From the NCBI GenBank assembly GCA_020426845.1, contig JAGQPF010000627.1, forward strand, positions 1-37,986: a stretch of 37,986 nt of DNA, in the 5' to 3' direction. The notes under the pieces were generated by a model that worked only from the letters and a program-made list of their open reading frames with translations, made no database searches and had not been told where the DNA came from. Positions within the stretch are counted from its first letter, which is position 1. Every line of letters begins with the position of its first letter. Shown piece after piece: positions 33,101 to 37,986 of this stretch. Made by a program: the position numbers and the translations under genes. This DNA is from Planctomycetales bacterium. Lineage in GTDB: Bacteria > Planctomycetota > Planctomycetia > Pirellulales > Pirellulaceae.

Positions 33101-34174
33101 ATCCATCACATCGATTTCGCCCAGCGCCTGCTCGGGCGGCATATACGCAGGAGTCCCCATCACGCTGCCCATTTGCGTGTGTGAACCGACGGAGCCGAAG
33201 CCAACCGGCGAGCCACTGCCGATGCTGCGAATCGTCTGGATGATGCTCTTGGCTTCGCGAGCCCTTTGCGATTGCTTCTCATCTGCAACGCCACCCGTTG
33301 GCAGCACCTTGGCGAGCCCCCAGTCCATCACTTGGACTTCGCCAAACGCGCCCACCATCACATTGGCCGGCTTCAGGTCACGATGGATCACGCCACGACT
33401 ATGCGCGTAGGCCATCGTCTGGCAGATCTGCTCGAAGATGCCGAGAAACCGTGCTCGCTCTTCGGCCGGAGTCTGCCGCTGGGCAAGCAGCTTGGCAAGC
33501 GTCTGCCCCTTGACCAGCTTCATGCTGAAGAACGGACGCTGATCGACGAACTGCCCCATCTCATAGATCGGAGCGATCCCCGGATGCTGAAGCTGTCCGC
33601 CGATCTGGGCCTCTTCAATGAACCGCTGAATCACGTCTGGCTTGGACTTGTGCTCATCCAACAAGACCTTGAGTGCCAAGTCTCGCCCCAGGTCCGTGTC
33701 TCGTCCCTTGATGACCGCTCCCATGCCGCCGCGGGCAATTTCACCCAAGAGCTGATATCGGCTTCCGGGCGGAGAATGGGGAATCTCGGTCGAGCGAGTT
33801 TGCGCGATGGGCTCGTCGCCCTCCGCATCCGACTCGCGCAGGGCGACGCGGGGCACGTCGATCGTCTTGTGAATCAACTCCAGAACACTGCGATGCAGGC
33901 CGCCTTGTGGGGAAGCCACTTCGCTTTCGTTGGATCGTGAATCCTTGTCGGCCGGGGCGATCGAGCCAACGTCGACGCCCTTGGGCATCGTTGTCATATC
34001 CAATCCGGCGTCAGAGCGGTTGGGCGACTCCTCCGCTTCCTCATGCCGCTGCAGCAGCAGTTCGACTCGGGCTCGCAACTGCAAATCGCCGCCGCACGCT
34101 TCGTTCAGCCATGTATCGCGAGGCTCACCAGCAGGTCGTTTGAGCGCAGCGAGAAAGATACTCTGCTCGTCCAT
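24164..34174 (-). CDS. Giant Ser/Thr kinase with coiled coil, WD40, PDZ, TPR and repeated beta-sandwich modules
   Basis: A 3336-residue single-frame protein. The N-terminus ('FLAALKRPAGEPRDTWLNEA', 'LRARVELLLQRHE') is the usual planctomycete kinase leader, different from that of the other two kinases. The kinase domain covers about 139-440: ARGGMGAV 147-154, lysine 169, HRDLKPAN with Asp266, DWG 284-286 (Trp for Phe, common in this group) and PPE 346-348. An Ala/Arg/Glu coiled coil (440-590) encloses one transmembrane helix (494-516). A WD40 region of at least nine visible 'FSPDG'-type blades covers about 640-1290, including 'LASGGNDQTVRLWS'. A PDZ-like domain lies at about 1412-1490 ('SPAARAELRVGDVILKVND'). 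TPR-like helices follow, then a discoidin-like part near 1770-2030, then three ~170-residue beta modules starting near 2163, 2465 and 2771, each ending 'LG.FRLS.TND' or close and separated by helices. More TPR-like repeats run to the end. A probable membrane-anchored sensor kinase; the ligand is unknown. Confidence 0.88.
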   Translation of the reverse strand: MDEQSIFLAALKRPAGEPRDTWLNEACGGDLQLRARVELLLQRHEEAEESPNRSDAGLDMTTMPKGVDVGSIAPADKDSRSNESEVASPQGGLHRSVLELIHKTIDVPRVALRESDAEGDEPIAQTRSTEIPHSPPGSRYQLLGEIARGGMGAVIKGRDTDLGRDLALKVLLDEHKSKPDVIQRFIEEAQIGGQLQHPGIAPIYEMGQFVDQRPFFSMKLVKGQTLAKLLAQRQTPAEERARFLGIFEQICQTMAYAHSRGVIHRDLKPANVMVGAFGEVQVMDWGLAKVLPTGGVADEKQSQRAREAKSIIQTIRSIGSGSPVGFGSVGSHTQMGSVMGTPAYMPPEQALGEIDVMDERADVFGLGAILCEILTGSPPYVAEDGTKIFRLASRGKLDDCFARLDACGADDDLLKLTKQCLELEPADRPRDAAVVANRVTEHLESVETRLREAEVKQAAEAARADAEAAQAAAERQRAQAEAARAQEERRRRRTSLALAASVLLLVGLGSAGWLYLAQREANRQTAEAAAQRKHAAEMEQLADQRDQQRRTAEKAKSDALAARSAAEQDRAAALAAQQASEAAQERGRQLLYATDMQLAPLLWKDPNATLAQLQSRLDAHNPDVNPELEGKQDLRDFEWYYYENIAKNGEALLVAHDDSIADGVVTADGYLLAMTQAGAVRRWDLRVGTEEPSARISLSTEGQYRQVLSRDGRLAAVWTIDHVTVLDISTGDQLCTVDGPRPRRFELSNDGKLLVVLDDRIRWVDTATGEVVGTIDRTLDSSPSISLSGDGLTLLVAGHGRSDLNFSTFRLNRGAKVASPIVENMSLSGGGSIGAAAISPDGKQIALGAKLDGYFALHSVEGKHIADHRSAHVSPISAIEFSPDNLRLASADIAGAVKIWQVAELSSASRPQSTLKGHTGQVRRLGFAPSGQGLVTMSSDGTTRVWNLDLLGGAVHRLGHGVARYSHDGNLLAIPSGSNGSSVALMDAATGRTLRLLDSGNALAAQCLEFSPADRVLAVGHSGAGADSYVALWNVDLGEELARLPAVVERRGSDADDDIGALVFSPDGRHLVAGFGSPTSFRAASVPLPLYLWEVSSRRLIRRLDGHLGYCVSLDFSPDGSLLASGSHDGRAIVWSTEKWQPLNTLTNPDKGTRYASTAGPGMVGSVAFSPDGATLAMGSLENNIHLWDPLTGKHLDTLSGHADAVRSVTFSPDGRTLASGGNDQTVRLWSTATRTELMQLDSGGVPLGRVMSLAFAPNGRQLLAGAAINGAYWSAIPRGWRATDGPAQQIESWLASDSLFKREIRIAYEDIKFATALMESKSTDPRVKAAQLVVQAQLGLGQGQGKDLVQLLDQLAAIRPADHYEWLRPLKALQMAEVLLAERTSHAAGVVAAIGPRLREEGIVRTSLAGLGAAGNAFPLLVNRISLYSPAARAELRVGDVILKVNDVEITPQNASQFTKLLEGPPDTTHTLLVERPGEGKRELQLTKEYVFADARFGHQVESLRTALMTRLTRDPHDWTSLSVRAELNGLIGRTDAQIADYTTLIDLLGAQSGAAIRNQILARRADVYLLKGQWRKAADDYAECVTEQTTDKRLLENQAIAEANVLLGISGLPDDENGDPWARIAAAFRGAEDLSSIDHLVDRFPRLAVSIGDVCFERQEWRRAIDIFGRAIAAGATNTKMFERRAKCYEELRDWDAAAEEWEHWDHVASDSPDRNRQLTQFASRLSFAGRSELAEGQRKRVRARLELRLQQNPEDISAIEDLVLLMRDAVDSEDWTTLGPASPTTAAGASATANNDGIIIGSADSEVDELALAPLPEGAKAIRLEAMGNSAPRPPGTGTSNLPHDAEHRIEAVLPGSHSGGFQAQYIRVDLLPLAVDGDTLPMRLRLLRLPEVQVFSANKNIAIGKVARQSEHNYSNPMSAADGDVNSAAVASQTSWERQPWWELDLGAPASIDRVVLHATLTNSKLGTIRVQLLDANRNVVVEQSKVISEMTTVEVDCRPFVTTAVASGGSAPRQSTLSLGRMPGVAHGRKFRLSCCTRLLSQQRDESLAKMEAISIPAGRLAAAYVLNGSSLQALQWLHRSFDDASVAERKALIKFLQVHPTEMTELSRQRPNDVDIQIAEARNRIERGRAVLKAGEPAAALAELTTARAMIHSLLLPEEKWELLRPVEISAQFSTQNSTQLKVLDDHSVIVLGKTWSPGAYSLDFEPQTDGIKGLRVEAIADGRLLDGGPGVRGAFAVEELTLQVHSGKEPGPATGIGIRRVWADTQHPIFDIGTFDRSRMDGWGLLSDDATEDHAIVVETAREFGGVGTRLKVILGHRSSSLLGRFRVSVTNDTETLQSARLRLLLRRGELAELYADLGRAHAQLAELDEAVKQFALALDATEDRDHIDSILEAAADTPSVLEKMAEVRKDDINVQVAWSRKLASDGRTQLSNGDAASALAQLRRADEALRGMLDADADWTLLTPEEFSSQQGSLLELEDDGFIFVRQASPKDVFSLTFKTDLQGAVALRLEALADSRLPEGGPGWSGGGAFVLTRLIWESAADPVAGPTKDVLFRDAWASFSQDSFDIRQALFSSQSGWAILPKVGQDHTALFEMAQPVRSGQMREFTVRLEHLSRWNKNVLGRFRLSVTNDPRVLLATRGRIQLEDAELSELYSALGSAAALEGLRDEAIAAFGRGLKLAPDASLKANLLAAAAADPSNLRELVDEPAAQVAMAQNYAAHGDKDRAADAQRKAQELYQKKVVENPQDSSSAQALADLLLGDEQVEWTTLQPIIAESAEGATLTRRPDGSIIASGANPNQDSYTVQCVTDLEKITAFRLDALCDSSLFRNGPGRAPFNGSFHLNEFQVTSGEKPLDLQDVRVTFAEPPFDRSKIIDGEIDNHRWGVWGRVGREHAALFLVTADKIDDKKLTFTLHFARSGIDKHTLGCFRLLASDDAEAFQRESHRLRADRLSDPWARLIEAFAYSGNERAVEYLMRQHPESAIAVGDACAEEQQWLSAIAAYRTAISKETTDGELVAKLATAYSESEQWTAAEVVWKRVAELQPKQVLADLKIAECMRETGRVDECVKKLEEAASRVPSAWEPGRDLADIYKSRREWKKVRETYRHILEHSPDVVESWAPAIEWHWMLAEDAGEATLKESLELLRSIESRSPESEDTHAMVRFLQGGWCLLNNHRAEFERMCRQSFDAAKRSSSTRVWYLATALNAMSDQPVIPPKEALELARRTFEKEQLPHYKYVFALCLLRAEKYEEALSHFRGNFITVHQARAIIRVKLGDIESANMEWAAAQRFLEQESAGPESNWPPDIRLVIRLLHDEVQQLLGESSPSK

Positions 34175-34522
34175 CGGTCACATTCGCATCTTGACTGGAT
34201 CCGGTCGAGAGACGCCGTTTTCACGCGTCCCGCCCTGGATCCTCTGGCTGATGGTCCAAGATCACCATCCACGCCGGATTCAACGCCCCTTGGCCGATTC
34301 CGACAGCCACAATTGTTCGGCTTCGGAAAGAGCTAATGCTAACCCATAGAACGGGGGGAGGCCAGCGTTTGCCCCTGCGGTCCACTTCCATCGCCAGCTT
34401 CATTTTCTTGCAATGAACATGTTTGCGTTCGCTTCAATAACCTGTTCCCTCTCTGCTGGGACTCAAAAGCCAGGCATTCTCTCACGCATGGTCCGGCAGA
34501 GGCCGCCCTAGACCACTTTGAA
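34175..34522. other. Intergenic stretch without recognisable features
   Basis: 348 bases between the start of the giant kinase and the stop of the DUF6339-like gene. It must hold the kinase promoter, but no convincing promoter, repeat or hairpin was found. The kinase has only a weak ribosome binding site. Confidence 0.5.
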
Positions 34523-35248
34523 TCATTGGCTTTGGCGAGCGAGCTGCTGAAACTCCTCTCCAAGCAGCTCCAGCAACTGGTCGGCGTCGAGACTTTGCAG
34601 GTCGTAGGTCTTTTCCAGTTGCCGGATGCGGATCGGCAGCCGATGCACCAGGTCGCCTCTCGCTGTGGTGCTTGACCCTACTACTCCGCGTTTGGGCCGC
34701 TGCGTCTGGGGATCCCAGTAGAGCCGATCGAGCAGCTCGAACAGGCCGGGAAGGCGAGTCAGATACAGCCGCTTGGCGACGTCGGCCGTGACCTTGTCCA
34801 GGCGGCTGACGGGACCCGAGAGGAACAGCCGGTTGTGTGCCGGCGCGAGATGCAGCATGTACCAAGCGACAAACAACAGATGTCGGTAGAAGTATCGGCT
34901 CTCCCCGGGCAGATAGATGTACGTGTAGTCATTGCGGACGTTTCTTGCGCCGTTGACCGTGGGGCAGACCTGTTCGAAGTAGAACAAACTGAGCCAGGTC
35001 CAAAGTCCGGCGTCGCGGCGAATCACGTCGGGAGAGAGCGGGGCCAATTGGTCGTGAAAGTAAGTTGCGGCCTCGCGACGGGTCGGAAACTGAACCTGCT
35101 CCACATCGATCGCAACCGCCAATTCCCTCGTGTGCGCGGCGCTCTCCAGCAGCGCTTCCGGCGGATCCACAAAGGGATCATCCCGAGCGATGGCGAGAAA
35201 CTCCTGAAACGCCTTGATGCCGGCTTGATTGAATGCTCGCAGCCGCAT
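34523..35248 (-). CDS. DUF6339-like protein, possibly from a restriction/defence operon
   Basis: A 241-residue soluble protein starting at the ATG at 35248. Its pattern is reminiscent of DUF6339 proteins: an N-terminal leader 'MRLRAFNQAGIKAFQEFLA', 'PFPTRREAA.YFH'-like helix ('QFPTRREAATYFHDQLAPL'), a Trp-rich centre 'DAGLWTWLSLFYFEQVCP', then 'YTYIYLPGESRYFYRHLLF', 'AHNRLFLSGPVSRLDKVT' and a basic stretch 'RLPIRIRQLEKTYDLQSLD'. I recall DUF6339 genes beside MutL/GHKL ATPase, Z1-domain and PD-(D/E)XK genes in restriction-like operons; this is from memory and uncertain. The gene starts three bases after the repaired stop, or one base inside the unrepaired stop, of the upstream ATPase fragment, so the two were once translationally coupled. 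This gene itself looks intact. No catalytic motif is seen. Confidence 0.55.
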   Translation of the reverse strand: MRLRAFNQAGIKAFQEFLAIARDDPFVDPPEALLESAAHTRELAVAIDVEQVQFPTRREAATYFHDQLAPLSPDVIRRDAGLWTWLSLFYFEQVCPTVNGARNVRNDYTYIYLPGESRYFYRHLLFVAWYMLHLAPAHNRLFLSGPVSRLDKVTADVAKRLYLTRLPGLFELLDRLYWDPQTQRPKRGVVGSSTTARGDLVHRLPIRIRQLEKTYDLQSLDADQLLELLGEEFQQLARQSQ

Positions 35249-35251
35249 TAC

Positions 35252-35859
35252 TTAGTCTCCGCTGCCAGAGAGGTACGCCGAGCCTTCGAATTTGCCGCGG
35301 AGTTGGTGAAGCTGGCAGAAGGAGTCGATGACCGTCTCAATCCACTCCTCCACGGCCTCTTCCTCGTCGGGCAGAGGCGCTCCGCATGTTCCGGGTGCAG
35401 CTTCCGTCCGAATGCCACCCACAGTGCCGGCCAGCGGTCATCCTCCACGTCGTCGGCGTCCGCCCCCTCGTCGATGGCTCGGGCCAGCACCTGGCGGATG
35501 ATTTGCGGATAGATCAAGGGGAAGATGGCGGGGTCCGAACGAATCATCTCGGCCAGCGCCGGGACTCCGGCGGCGTCGAATTCAATGTCACGGTAGGCGA
35601 GGCCCGGGGCGAGTCGCCGAAAATAGCAGGCCAATCGGTCGGCAGGTGGCAGCTCAGCGTGCGAGTGGATGGCGAACCGGACGCGAATTGGGCCATCGCC
35701 CGCGCCGGCATCCATGGAGTTTTGGATGACTTCACGCACCAGCGCGTCGGTGCCCGCATACTCCCCCTCGCCCGCGTCCTCGGTCTTAAAGAGCTCCGTC
35801 TCCTGAGGATCGCGGCGAACTGCCGCTCCGGAGAGAGCTGAGAAAACCCACTGGGACAT
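35252..35859 (-). pseudogene. MutL/GHKL-type ATPase gene remnant, internally deleted and frameshifted
   Basis: The frame from the ATG at 35859 opens like a GHKL (Bergerat-fold) ATPase of the restriction-associated MutL type: 'ELFKTEDAGEGEYAGTDALV' then 'REVIQNSMDAG', with the ATP-site motif E-x-x-x-N at Glu43 and Asn46. The next family motif, an Asp-x-Gly turn, is absent: after residue 88 the chain jumps to an unrelated part ('ALAEMIRSDPAIFPLIYPQI', 'DRWPALWVAFGRKL'), as if a long middle piece were lost. Near 35372 (residue 162) the reading frame then becomes implausible (Arg/Ser/Thr-rich). The neighbouring frame continues sensibly as 'PDEEEAVEEWIETVIDSF', 'QLHQLRGKFEG', ending in TAA at 35252-35254. 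A one- or two-base indel thus separates them. The protein cannot be a working ATPase. The alternative is a short real protein with a sequencing error at 35372. Confidence 0.6.
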
Positions 35860-35994
35860 CTTGCACTACGCTTGGGTCCAAGAAAGTGCATGCCATGCGC
35901 AAATCCTAGCCGGAATTGTAGCGGATGCTCGCCGCAGCGGTTGAATCATCCGCGCGGCAACCTGTCGAACGCTGCCAGCCAGCCCAACTGGGCA

Positions 35995-36208
35995 ATGGGG
36001 ACAGCCTTCATTGTGTGGGAAACACGCCTCAAGACGTCGCCTCACGTGCAGCTCACTTCGCTAGGCCACGGACCGTCGACGCGACGGGACGTCTTTCAAA
36101 GTTCCCGCAGCATGTTGCGGGCGATCACCGGTCTCTCTGACTTCCCTGACAAAGCCCAAAGTGCTGGCCGATTTCGTCAACCGATTATCTGGCTAAGACT
36201 GTCCCCAT
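35995..36208. mobile_element. Possible small inverted-repeat (MITE-like) element
   Basis: ATGGGGACAG-C-CTT at 35995-36008 and its inverted copy AAG-A-CTGTCCCCAT at 36195-36208 match at 13 of 14 positions and enclose 214 bases with no convincing gene. It lies in the 466-base gap between the ATPase remnant and the small gene at 36326. No target-site duplication could be recognised. 'GGGGACAG' inverted pairs are known around REP-type transposases, but none is present here. The rest of the gap shows nothing else. Confidence 0.4.
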
Positions 36209-36325
36209 GCTGTTTTTCGGGACCACCCGATGATGCACTGCAATGTCGCGAATAATTTTCCAAAAAGGACCTTTTCTTGGCGAATTCGTATGACAAGCGC
36301 GCCAAAGGAGTAGGAGGAAAACGTG

Positions 36326-36565
36326 ATGACCGAGAAGCAAAAGAAGCACGCCAGGGGATTGATCGATGCTGTCCAAAAGCTCGACGTTGGCCAAGTTCGC
36401 GTGTTCGTGAATGCATCCGCGCGGTTCCCACGCGCGGTCATCGATCGCGCCATCGCGGAACTTGCCGCGATTTGGGCAGCGATCCACTCCCCGGAAGCGC
36501 TGGACAATGCCAATGTTGAAGAGCAATTGGTCACCGAGATTTGTGCCATTCTGCGCGCTGCCTAA
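36326..36565 (+). CDS. Small helical protein of unknown function
   Basis: A 79-residue protein. AGGAGG at 36312-36317 lies eight bases before the ATG at 36326 and five before an adjoining GTG (36323), so the ATG is preferred. The protein is predicted to be all helical: a basic opening MTEKQKKHARGLIDAVQKL, then 'VGQVRVFVNASARFPRAVID', then 'AIAELAAIWAAIHSPEAL' and 'VEEQLVTEICAILRAA'. There is no signal peptide or membrane segment. I do not recognise it. The strong ribosome binding site and clean hydrophobic pattern suggest a real gene. Another small gene follows 96 bases later on the same strand. Confidence 0.6.
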   Translation: MTEKQKKHARGLIDAVQKLDVGQVRVFVNASARFPRAVIDRAIAELAAIWAAIHSPEALDNANVEEQLVTEICAILRAA

Positions 36566-36661
36566 AGGAAATCAAACGAACTGCGGTTCCACCAATTTTT
36601 GTCTTGTGAATTGCGAATCAAGGCACCTGCCTCTATCATCCTTCCCAAACTGGAGCATCTA

Positions 36662-36934
36662 ATGTTAAATCCTCGCCGCATCCCCATTGTCACCGCCATC
36701 GGCGGTATGCTCACCGCGGGCATCATCATTGCGTTGATCCTGCACCATCAGGCGACGATTCACCTGATGTTCGAACTCATTCCCCTCGTGGAGTGGATTC
36801 CCGCGATTCTGATTATCATTATTGTTCTTGTTAGCTGCCATCTGCTCGATCACATCGTCTTAACGCTTGCCCGCGAAACCTTAATCACCGCCCCCGACTA
36901 TGTGTCATTTGAAAAAGCATCGACAACGAGTTGA
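36662..36934 (+). CDS. Small two-helix membrane protein
   Basis: A 90-residue protein from the ATG at 36662, with GGAG at 36652-36655 six bases upstream. Two hydrophobic helices are obvious: about residues 8-29 ('PIVTAIGGMLTAGIIIALIL') and about 43-68 ('IPAILIIIIVLVSCHLLDH'). They are joined by a short loop containing His and Glu, and a polar C-terminus 'ARETLITAPDYVSFEKA' follows. The family is unknown. It follows the small gene at 36326 and is followed by a strong terminator 43 bases after its stop, so the two may form one short operon. Confidence 0.65.
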   Translation: MLNPRRIPIVTAIGGMLTAGIIIALILHHQATIHLMFELIPLVEWIPAILIIIIVLVSCHLLDHIVLTLARETLITAPDYVSFEKASTTS

Positions 36935-36977
36935 TCTCCGTTTCGGTCACGAAGCGAACGGATGTCGCACGCTAATT

Positions 36978-37008
36978 GCCCCGCAGGTCTTCCTGCGGGG
37001 CTTCGCCA
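36978..37008 (+). terminator. Strong hairpin terminator
   Basis: GCCCCGCAGG (36978-36987), loop TCTT, CCTGCGGGGC (36992-37001): a perfect 10-bp GC-rich stem with a four-base loop, followed by TTCGCCATTTCTT. It sits 43 bases after the two-helix membrane protein gene. The T tract is interrupted. Confidence 0.75.
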
Positions 37009-37182
37009 TTTCTTGTGCGAACTCGGGGGAAGAACGCAGGCTATCAGCTGCCCCAAAACAGCATGTCGGCGACGGATTGTGTAAACCTCCGGGCAAGCAC
37101 CGGTATGAACAGTGGGGTCAATTGCGGCGGCAATTCTGTGGGATTGAGCTCTTTGTTAAGCCATGTCGCCAGGAGCCTTAAG

Positions 37183-37452
37183 ATGTCGCACCCACAAGAG
37201 CGGTCACCAGCGGATAATGACCAACTGCACGAGCATCTGATCCAGGGCGATAGCGGCTCCGACCCGCCGCCTGTGCAAATGGAGCTTGTTATTGCATTTG
37301 AGCGTGATGTGCGGCATCGCCAGGCTGGGAAGCCCTGTGAACTCGATGACGAGATGAGTGCCCTGGTTCAACTGCGCATCGCTAAGTTCCGAAATTGGTC
37401 ACTTGCCTATGTGCGAGTAATGAAAGAAAACGCTGACGACAATCTTCGTTAG
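37183..37452 (+). CDS. Small acidic protein of unknown function
   Basis: An 89-residue protein from the ATG at 37183, with AGGAG at 37171-37175 seven bases upstream. An upstream extension in the same frame runs back through the terminator hairpin and is not believed. The first 30 residues are polar and look disordered (MSHPQERSPADNDQLHEHLI, then Gly/Ser/Asp/Pro). The rest is helical ('QMELVIAFERDVRHRQAG', 'LDDEMSALVQLRIAKFRNW'). No family is recognised. It stands alone after the terminator and converges on the SorC remnant. Confidence 0.55.
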   Translation: MSHPQERSPADNDQLHEHLIQGDSGSDPPPVQMELVIAFERDVRHRQAGKPCELDDEMSALVQLRIAKFRNWSLAYVRVMKENADDNLR

Positions 37453-37553
37453 CATTGGCTAAGAGCCAGTCTATTGGATCGATTTGGACGAAGGTCTTGA
37501 TGCGCTTGGTGCCCAGGCAGCGAGGCAGCGAATGGGAGATTACGCCTGAGGCA

Positions 37554-37952
37554 TTACTGGGATTGGTTTTTCAATTTCTCCCGAATTGTCTCCGCCAGCG
37601 AATCGTCGATGATGAGATGGTTGATGAGGCCTCGTTTAATCCCTGCAATGGCGGCCTCCGCCCGGTCCGGGCCGATTCCCAGTGCAATGACTCCTGGAGT
37701 CTGGGACTCTGTAGATTTTGCCGCGCATTTGCGAATGCATTGCTCCTTCACGCCCGTCCAACGCGCAATTTCATCTTGCTGGATCTTTGCCGTAGATTTT
37801 GGGTTGCGCCACATTATTGCACCACCAATATCGCCATGGATCCTGGAGCGAATCTTGCCCTGTAGTGGCCCAGCGGGAACATGAGTTTCGAGATGCGCTA
37901 ATTGATTAGTCTTGCGACTTCGTCGATGGGAAGAGTGGGGGCCAGCCCCCAC
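37554..37952 (-). pseudogene. C-terminal fragment of a SorC/DeoR-type sugar-responsive regulator
   Basis: The minus-strand frame ending in TAA at 37554-37556 translates to the end of a SorC-family sugar-binding domain. The recognisable pieces are 'GKIRSRIHGDIGGAI' (the family's 'VGDI.G' turn) and 'VIALGIGPDRAEAAI', then 'GIKRGLINHLIIDDSLAETI', matching the family end 'VI.VAGG..KA.AI.AALRGGLINVLITDE.TA..LL'. In intact regulators this domain binds a phosphorylated sugar and follows an N-terminal helix-turn-helix of about 60 residues. Here only about 100 residues remain; the frame is stopped at 37977-37979, and a GC hairpin repeat sits at its upstream end. No start with a ribosome binding site is seen. 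It is probably a truncated, dead gene; a frameshifted gene continuing beyond the window is the alternative. Confidence 0.6.
37935..37952. repeat. GC-rich hairpin GTGGGGGC-CA-GCCCCCAC
   Basis: A perfect 8-bp inverted repeat with a two-base centre, followed by ACCCCCGAGG. It lies exactly at the upstream limit of the SorC-like fragment. From memory, similar 'GTGGGGGC(C/T)AGCCCCCACACCCCCGA' sequences recur between planctomycete genes. Confidence 0.6.
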
Positions 37953-37986
37953 ACCCCCGAGGTTTTGCGCATGGGCTCAAAAGCGA

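Noticed and set aside
36010..36194. Possible transposase fragment inside the inverted-repeat segment ('KPKVLADFVNRLSG')
   Set aside because: The stretch is too short, has no start, and lacks any transposase catalytic motif.
36599..36661. N-terminal extension of the two-helix membrane protein
   Set aside because: The inner ATG at 36662 has GGAG at good spacing; the extension has no ribosome binding site and an unrelated composition.

Overview
The window looks like a piece of a planctomycete chromosome, probably of the order Pirellulales. The grounds are three very large Ser/Thr kinases of planctomycete type (one with WD40, PDZ and TPR-like regions, one fused to a formylglycine-generating-enzyme-like domain), an ECF sigma factor lying between two kinases, a giant secreted protein whose N-terminus carries the 'LE.L..R.LM' sequence typical of planctomycete surface proteins, PQQ-like and TolB-like beta-propellers, and several families of short intergenic repeats. 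No rRNA, tRNA, CRISPR array or complete insertion sequence was seen.

Layout. 1-4.2 kb: the 3' end of a lutC-like gene with a hairpin terminator, a secreted PQQ-like propeller protein on the minus strand, a repeat-rich gap, then a small membrane protein and an exported TolB-like propeller on the plus strand. 4.3-10.9 kb: one 2205-codon gene for a giant exported protein with PPC-like domains, tandem Ig/cadherin-like domains, about 800 helical residues and a C-terminal HExxH peptidase-like region interrupted by a repeated beta module. 11.1-18.9 kb: a signalling cluster of kinase-SUMF1 fusion (minus), ECF sigma factor (plus, divergent from it), membrane kinase (minus, overlapping the sigma gene tail to tail) and an exported Spy-like helical protein upstream of that kinase. 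18.9-23.7 kb: an aldolase gene remnant, an unknown protein, an outer-membrane barrel protein bracketed by two copies of an intergenic repeat, and an intracellular subtilisin followed by a 72-residue protein that resembles a free-standing inhibitor I9/propeptide domain. 24.2-34.2 kb: a 3336-codon WD40/PDZ/TPR kinase. 34.5-38 kb: a decaying accessory region with a DUF6339-like gene, a frameshifted and internally deleted MutL/GHKL-type ATPase gene, a possible 214-bp inverted-repeat element, three small unknown genes, one strong terminator and the 3' fragment of a SorC-family regulator.

How the parts may work together (inference). The 11-19 kb cluster has the parts of a regulatory circuit: two kinases that share an N-terminal domain absent from the third kinase, a sigma factor whose promoter region is shared with one kinase and contains three copies of GAGGGTA, and an envelope protein whose gene lies just upstream of the membrane kinase. 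The right end looks like the scar of a restriction or defence operon. The subtilisin and its small neighbour look like an uncoupled protease/propeptide pair.

All family names come from reading motifs by eye. No database search was possible, so residue positions in the longest proteins are approximate.
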